A stretch of 40,082 nt of DNA from a bacterium (GTDB lineage Bacteria; Vulcanimicrobiota; Xenobia; Xenobiales; JADMJV01). The notes under the pieces are model-generated. The model was given only the letters and a program-made list of their open reading frames with translations. It ran no database searches and had not been told where the DNA came from. Location: assembly GCA_030149525.1 (NCBI GenBank), contig JASBRJ010000113.1, forward strand, positions 1-40,082, in the 5' to 3' direction. Positions 38,201-40,082 of the stretch are shown in pieces; position 1 is the first letter of the stretch; every line of letters begins with the position of its first letter. Position numbers and translations under genes: made by a program.

Positions 38201-40082
38201 CCAACGCCTTCGTAGATGACACAGACGATGTGACCCTGGTGAACAGCGTGACCGCCACGGCTGCCAATGACACCGTCACCGGCAACACCGCAGGCAACGA
38301 CTTCCGAGTGGAAGCATCCGGTAACATCACCGTCAATGATGCGGTGAACGCAACGGACGTGGCTCTTGTCACCGGCAACGGTGGCATCGCTGTGAACCAG
38401 TCGGTCACCGCTACCTCCGACGCCGTCCTGAACGCCAGTGGCGACATCACCGGTAACGGCACCGTCACCGCTCCCAACCTGGGGCTCGACGCGGCTAACA
38501 TCGGCACGGTGGTGAACCCGCTCAACATCGATGCGGATAACCTGGCTGTGAACGCCGACACCGACGCTTTCGTGAGCGACTCCGATGAGGTGACCCTGGT
38601 GGACAGCGTGACGGCAACGGCTGCCAACGACAGCGTCACCGGCAACACCGCCGGCGACGATCTCAGAGTGGTGGCGGCAGGCGATCTCACCGTCAATGCG
38701 GGAACCAACGGAGTTTCCGCCGACGACATCGATCTTGTCTCCACCGGCGGTAACGTGAACCTCACCGACGGCTCGGTAGCGGCAGTCGACGCTGTGGTTA
38801 TTAAGGCCAACGGCAACATCACTCAGACCACCGGCGAGACTCTCACCGGTATCAACATCGGTCTTGAGGCCGGTGGAAACATTGGCACTCCCAACGCTGC
38901 CGACGACAATAATGCGGTGGCGCTGAACGCCACCAATATCGCTCTCACAAGTGGTGGTTCGGCCAATGTTCGGGACACCGCCGGCGGTGTAACTTTGGTG
39001 GACAGCGTGACGGCCGTTCAGGAGACAGTGACGGGAACAAGCACAACGACTTCCCTTGAGTTGGAAGCCAACGGCACCAACGCCAATCTCACCATCTCCG
39101 ACGACGTGGTTGTGGGAACGAGTGCCGACCTGGTGGCCGATGGGGACGTTATTCTTAACAACAGCGTAACGGCGACCAACAACATCGTCATCTCCGCCGA
39201 CAACGACCTCGACGGCAGTGGAGCCATCACCCAGGCGGCCGGTACCATTACTGCCGACGGATTAGGGCTGCAAGCCTCCGGCAACATCGACAACGGAGCA
39301 GGGGGAGCCATCTCCGCCAACATCAACACCCTGGCAGTGGATTCCGACCGGACCGGTTCAGGTACCGGTGGTGACATCCATCTGCAAGACACAACCGGTG
39401 ACTTCGTTCTCGACGCTGTGACCGCTGTGGATGAGTCCGTGGGCGTGATTCGGGCCGGTGGTGACCTCAAACTTGAGGCTCTAGCAGGCGACCTCATCCT
39501 GAATCTGGACGCTTCAGCCGGTGACGACATCGAACTGAATTCCATCACCAACGTGACCCTCAACGGTAGCGTGACCGCCTCTTCCGCAGGTAGCATCGTG
39601 ACCGTTGTGGCCGACAGCGACAACAACGGCACCGGTGGCATCACTCAAACCAACGGCGAGGTGATCACCGGGGAAACCGTGGGCCTGTCTGCTGGTCAGG
39701 AAATCGGAACTGCGGCCAACTCCATCGACATCAACGCCACCAACCTGGCCATGGAGACGGCGGGTGGCTCGGCCTACGTCATCGATTCAACGGCCGGTCT
39801 GAACATCATCGACCAGGTGGTGGGACTCTGTACCACTGTTACGGGTAACACCGCTTCCGGCGACTATCGAGTGGAGACCCCCGGCCTTCTGACGGTAAAT
39901 GATGCGGTGAGCGGCGATGATGTGGCTCTCGTCTCAACGGCCGGCGGCATCACCGTCAATCAGAACGTGACCGCAACCACCGATGCCGTGCTCAACGCCG
40001 CTGGTGATATCACCGGCAACGGAACGGTTTCTGCCACCAACCTGGGACTCGATGCCGCTAACATCGGCACCGCCGCTAACTC
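26278..40082 (+). CDS. Giant TpsA exoprotein (filamentous-haemagglutinin type), open to the window end
   Basis: The frame from ATG 26278 (AGGAG site 8 bases before) stays open for at least 4601 codons and leaves the window; the C-terminus is not seen. A basic head and hydrophobic segment (KKKLAAALLATLTTASLA, about 18-35) make an extended signal peptide. The TPS domain runs about 40-300 with the family motif NPAGI (118-122). After a link with LLDPRDIFII, the rest is strands and turns rich in Asp, Asn, Thr, Gly and Val, expected to form a very long beta helix. From about residue 866 modules of 119-151 residues repeat, marked by GLxAxNIG-like anchors. From about residue 1563 ten modules form a repeating superunit. 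Only three cysteines were seen (residues 2014, 3269, 4518). It is a surface or released adhesin/filament candidate; the partner is unknown. Confidence 0.93.
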   Translation, partial: MRNLKRYSLRNNPFRKAKKKLAAALLATLTTASLANPSGPDVRSGQVNIQGLGTNSVNIEQLTNQAIVNWNSFSIGAQEAVRFLQPNQMAVILNRVTGGDPSQILGQLQANGNVFVVNPAGITVGAGARVDVGGLVLSTLGITDENFLSGNYTFEQDPNQALASIVNQGTIKISDGGYAILTAPLISNEGLIVANLGKVVLAGGEKTTLNFDGRNLINYELAGITGDAGTVVMPRESVSAVLTDMLGIRDRAKGLIQREDGSFALEGASGTVYQAGTIRADGAEGQEAGVIAIDSARLTVLGEDSVTAADGVGADSSGGVVYALSNRGRNGDTGGLIVGQEGSLLSSVGGETGDGGFIEFSGEKFDFASSVQTASFLLDPRDIFIIDGAGNTIDGNNDQTIGDAVLEAITAQVITLQADRDIIFNINGQAGGGDNDLNLFTNNNNSNKPITSNVESNNHLVLIAGGDVNFGDDLVITQAIDILAGLDAVAQGRSGNVTGGVIRANDIDIGIDARGGENPAFDGAPAGSGLARTSTSSSNYRNNIVAVGGNLSNRSIRRVTGNVNISFERLTAPSVGSATSTLLLPESQTVDQDLSVLAVGDITLTDVTAGLPATIDARDQIRVERYNNEVNSGGSGGQTGINSQSGDITITATDRFFGVGKGDSNADASGDSGTNSVQADSAGATIKITAGAIQDRSGTRQDVAARDGLIELIATNSDIGGVGVDGTTGAVSFSTALPFDTVSKSLIAETRAVGATIGLDIEGGSGSLDLLDVTTNDGAVGLRDNEQSPIAILTFNPLTTEVATTGAPISVSKARFANRGNIAIGSVEVRNILILEAIAEGGAAGNITDLDGAGNDITLNNTNSIIGLIADGGIGTLADPLEMISTDSGNMSFEAGDGGLFTTVTGNIDIDQAILTTNVVTPTRTTRSITGGTSSGNVRIDATGNIVVREDVTVNNGAVTTEKLDLVAGGNIDFSTSTAGNGQAQVSVGDSSGGTLVLDADGNVTQDQGGLLTSRVIGLDVEGNVGLIGGNDDARALDVDTDFISFEVGDGNAGNGLGSANILNANGNLDNAGAVFAQDGNAIGSANFTEGSLELETPGNLAITSNTLTIGTSGDLVSRTGTVSILASAVNISAGDNLVITASSSIRSVGGASLIADAIGLNSGGNIEEVGGDGHLDIQADQLSYQAGGGFARIQDNNGNLELVDSVTAVDESAGIAGGAASGAVSRNGASINASSGSLTVSTNVTNSTVSGIDLLAADDIALNGNVTNTGRNVVVRAGSDAGDDITQTNGNTITAAGLGLQAGGNISDTAGPSAAGELDFNVTSLAFDAGNDFVVQDTAGGVTIVNSVTGFNETVTTNSGGDSGRNIRVETAAGGQITVDATNGLAHSGGTAGGIDLVSNGNIALTNGALSGSDLVLSAANNITQTGGTINVANLGIQATGDVGATGDLFEFNTTDLTVNVTNDAFLQDTAGGVNLTGSETGAYETVSGNSARNLRVETAGAGSDLSVSGNITTAQDLDLVAVDQVNLNSGTITGRNAVISAGGTITQAVGQNFANLAVTSLGLRSGADIGSSGDHFVFDTTNLVVSTPGNDAFLQDADDLTIVNSVTGVNETVTGNSGDDLRFVSGTELTVDSSVASFTANDIDLVARNNVVLNGDVNAVNNIVIRADSDNNGVGGISQTQGETLTATQIGLSAGDGGIGTAGADTNAIDINATDLALETSGNANVLDSAGGVRLVETVTAVTESVGTLGGTTTIGGSLELEADGGDTAALTINDDVTVGQGSDLVADDDVVINQNVTVTNNLVVKADDDNNNNGVITATGNLSSTGLGLSAAGNIDNGAGGALQVDVATFGVDGGGSVHVQDLNGTFTVASVSGVDETVAGATAGTDLKLEASGTDLILNADASAGGNIDLLADQNVVLNADVTSTGPTSTVVVVADADGVGGVGTITQTDGEVITGNTVGLSAQGNIGTGGTGDIDINANNLAVETAAGSANVDDLSGTLNIVDTAVGQCFTVTGNTAAGDYRVRTTGLLTVDDAVAANDISLLSSGGGITVNQNVTATTDAVLSASGDITGNGVVQATNVGLDGNNIGASGNSFDINASNLAIDSESNAYVEDADGVTLINSVRATSENDEVVGNDATGDYRVLANGALSVNDVVTGQDISLIANGGALTLNSNVGDGGTVNTVLSTTADLVQTSGLVAGTNVGLDATNIGAVANNFDTNATNLAIDSEGNAYVEDVSGVNLIASVTATAANDNVTGNDATGDYRVEANGVLNVNDAVTGGDVSLTATSIALNNSVGDTGTVDAVLEATGSITQTAGTVRATNVGLEAFNIGTSTDSLDTTATNLAVDSGNRAFVEDADSVTLVNSVTATAAMHTVTGNQGTDDYRVQANGDLTVSDNVTGDDISLVANGGSVILNNTVQGSNNVVLSASGNLVQNGGTVQSTNVGLDATNIGTAANSFDTTATNLAIDSEGNAYVEDLNDVTLVGSVTSTAANDTVTGNDAIGDYRVEANGLLIVDDAVTGANISLVSDGGGIRLQNSVGSGGTTNAVLSASATIEQISGTVQATNVGLDGNNIGTSGNSVDTNATNLTIDAEGNAYVQDADGVTLVNSVTATAANDSVTGNDATGDYRVVAGGNLTVSDDVTGGDINLTTTAGNITLNNSVGDAGTVDTVLSATGNLVQNGGSVQAANLGLDATDIGSAANSFDTNVTNLTIDSEGNAYVEDTDGVNLVNLVVATSGTGPVVGNDATGDYRVEASGDLTVSDDVTGGDITLKADGGSITLNNSVGDAGTVDAVLTATGNLVQNGGTLTATNLGLDAANIGSAATPVSIDADNLAVNADTDAFVSDSDDVTLVDSVTATAANDSVTGNTAGNDLRVVAVGDLTINAGTNGVSADDIDLVSTGANVNLTDGTVAAVDAVVIKANGNITQATGETLTGTNIGLEAGSNIGTPNAGTDNNAIAFNATNLALTAGGSANARDTAGGVTLINSVTAVQETVTGTSTGTSLELEANGTNANLTISDDVVVGTGADLVADGSVVFNNSVTATNNIVISADNDLDGNGAITQTAGTITADGLGLRASGNIDNGAGGAISTSINTLAVDSDPTGSGTGGDIHLQDSTGNFVLNAVTGVDETVGVIRAGGDLKLEALAGDLILNLDAAAGDDIELNSITNVTLNGSVTASSAGSIVTVVADSDNNGTGGITQTNGEVITGETVGLSAGQNIGTAANSIDINATNLAMETAGGSAYVVDSTAGLNIIDQVVGLCTTVTGNTASGDYRVETPGLLTVNDAVSGDDVALVSTAGGITVNQNVTATTDAVLSASGNITGDGVVSATNLGLDAADIGTSANSFDTNATNLAIDSEANAYVQDAGGVTLVNSVTATAANDNVTGNDATGDYRVRTTGDLNVDDAVTGGDISLNADGGNLVLNGSVGDGGTVDTVLATTGNLVQNSGTVVSTNLGLDAANIGSVATSLSIDADNLAVNADTDAFVSDSDDVTLVNSVTATAANDTVTGNTAGNDFRVLAAGAINVDDVVTGSEISLISTGGSITLNQSVGGAGTDTILSAAGDLVQNAGTVSGTNLGLDATNIGTSGNSFDTDVTNLTIDSEGNAYVEDADGVTLINSVTTTGAGDTVTGNDATGDFRVVSNGALQVRDDVTGGDISLIANGGNLTLFNSVGDAGTVDAVLSSTNDLTRSGGSVVQATNLGLRAANIGSRATPLNIDADNLAVNADNNAFVDDSDDVTLVNSVTATATGDSVTGNSAVDYRLEASGNITVDDAVTATDVVLITDNGGIAVNQSITATSDAVLNASGDITGNGTVSASNLGLDAANIGTAANSLNIDTNNLAVNADTNAFVDDSDDVTLVNSVSAVGGVDSVTGNSAGNDLRVEASGNITVDDAVNATDVALVTDNGGIAVNQSVTATSDAVLNASGDITGNGTVTAPNLGLDAANIGTAANSLNIDADNLAVNADTNAFVDDTDDVTLVNSVTATAANDTVTGNTAGNDFRVEASGNITVNDAVNATDVALVTGNGGIAVNQSVTATSDAVLNASGDITGNGTVTAPNLGLDAANIGTVVNPLNIDADNLAVNADTDAFVSDSDEVTLVDSVTATAANDSVTGNTAGDDLRVVAAGDLTVNAGTNGVSADDIDLVSTGGNVNLTDGSVAAVDAVVIKANGNITQTTGETLTGINIGLEAGGNIGTPNAADDNNAVALNATNIALTSGGSANVRDTAGGVTLVDSVTAVQETVTGTSTTTSLELEANGTNANLTISDDVVVGTSADLVADGDVILNNSVTATNNIVISADNDLDGSGAITQAAGTITADGLGLQASGNIDNGAGGAISANINTLAVDSDRTGSGTGGDIHLQDTTGDFVLDAVTAVDESVGVIRAGGDLKLEALAGDLILNLDASAGDDIELNSITNVTLNGSVTASSAGSIVTVVADSDNNGTGGITQTNGEVITGETVGLSAGQEIGTAANSIDINATNLAMETAGGSAYVIDSTAGLNIIDQVVGLCTTVTGNTASGDYRVETPGLLTVNDAVSGDDVALVSTAGGITVNQNVTATTDAVLNAAGDITGNGTVSATNLGLDAANIGTAAN
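30964..34731 (+). repeat. Superrepeat copy A (ten modules)
   Basis: 3768 bases. Module lengths from the anchor: 387, 414, 399, 366, 369, 363, 363, 369, 369, 369. It is the most diverged copy, clearly alignable with copy B at protein level, and carries a cysteine codon at 32317 (VGQCFTVTGN). Confidence 0.75.
34732..38478 (+). repeat. Superrepeat copy B (ten modules)
   Basis: 3747 bases. Module lengths: 378, 405, 417, 363, 369, 366, 372, 357, 360, 360. The cysteine codon is at 36082 (VGLCTTVTGN). The first four modules are near-identical to copy C. Confidence 0.88.
38479..40082 (+). repeat. Superrepeat copy C (partial, cut by the window end)
   Basis: Starts at the same phase as copy B and repeats its first module lengths exactly (378, 405, 417, 363). 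The offset from copy B is a constant 3747 bases, with 92 consecutive identical bases at 39592-39683 against 35845-35936. The cysteine codon is at 39829. Confidence 0.88.

Larger units (their letters stand above)
28873..40082 (+). repeat. Array of about 30 modules coding beta-helix repeats in TpsA
   Basis: The anchor GLD(A/G)xNIG or a variant recurs at 28873, 29326, 29752, 30172, 30583, 30964, 31351, 31765, 32164, 32530, 32899, 33262, 33625, 33994, 34363, 34732, 35110, 35515, 35932, 36295, 36664, 37030, 37402, 37759, 38119, 38479, 38857, 39262, 39679 and 40042. Spacing falls from 453 to about 360 bases. Other recurring phrases are NLAIDSEGNAYVED, VTATAAND, TVTGN and GDYRV. Confidence 0.9.

Noticed and set aside
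26695-39644. Many long minus-strand open frames opposite the TpsA gene, up to 471 residues
   Set aside because: They mirror the repeated codon pattern of the plus-strand repeats, have no ribosome sites or recognisable domains, and share one frame relation to the real gene. They are shadows.
28873-40082. CRISPR-like regular repetition
   Set aside because: The period is about 360 bases, the repeats are coding and degenerate, and the frame is open throughout. There are no short direct repeats with unique spacers.

Overview
The window reads as about 40 kb of chromosome from a diderm (Gram-negative-type) bacterium. Outer-membrane Omp85-family barrels, a two-partner secretion (TPS) system and type IV pilin-like genes all imply an outer membrane. 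Genes are dense on both strands, intergenic gaps are short, and no tRNA, rRNA, insertion sequence, CRISPR array or phage signature was seen. I cannot place the phylum from sequence alone. A SUF operon that uses SufU, a Rieske ferredoxin and SufT, rather than SufA/SufE, argues against an ordinary enteric proteobacterium.

Layout. 1-6454: the 3' end of a TPR-tailed protein; a KptA-type RNA 2'-phosphotransferase; an acidic protein ending in a degenerate lethal-factor-like (ATLF) peptidase fold, with a translationally coupled 96-residue partner; a GAF-plus-membrane protein; two pilin-like genes; and, facing them across a bidirectional terminator, a PilX-like protein. 6502-13680: housekeeping and accessory genes (SDR oxidoreductase, dUTPase, M4-like metallopeptidase, an unrecognised protein, a leucine/valine-dehydrogenase-like enzyme, an HTTM-like membrane protein, a small membrane protein). 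13740-16444: a YheU/UPF0270 protein, a small membrane protein, an Omp85-type barrel gene interrupted by an in-frame stop, and an enterochelin-esterase-like hydrolase. 16591-23058 (minus strand): a complete SUF iron-sulfur assembly operon in the order rrf2-sufC-sufB-sufD-Rieske-sufS-sufU-sufT. It has a recognisable sigma70-type promoter ahead of rrf2 and a strong terminator after sufT. 23195-40082: an outer-membrane barrel candidate, then a TPS pair: the TpsB transporter and a giant TpsA exoprotein that stays open to the window edge (at least 4601 residues).

The most striking content is the internal architecture of the giant TpsA. From about 28.9 kb to the window end it is built of about 30 modules of roughly 120-150 residues, each marked by a GLxAxNIG-like anchor. 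From 30964 onward the modules form a higher-order repeat of ten modules. Copies start at 30964, 34732 and 38479, with periods of 3768 and 3747 bp. Each copy opens with longer special modules followed by a run of about 122-residue modules, and carries one cysteine at the same relative place. Copies two and three are nearly identical in parts, which suggests recent duplication or gene conversion.

Second-tier points of interest are the ATLF-fold pseudopeptidase in which HEFGH is replaced by YYFAH, the broken Omp85 gene whose reading frame can be rescued by two compensating single-base changes, and the structured leader with a G7 tract ahead of tpsB.
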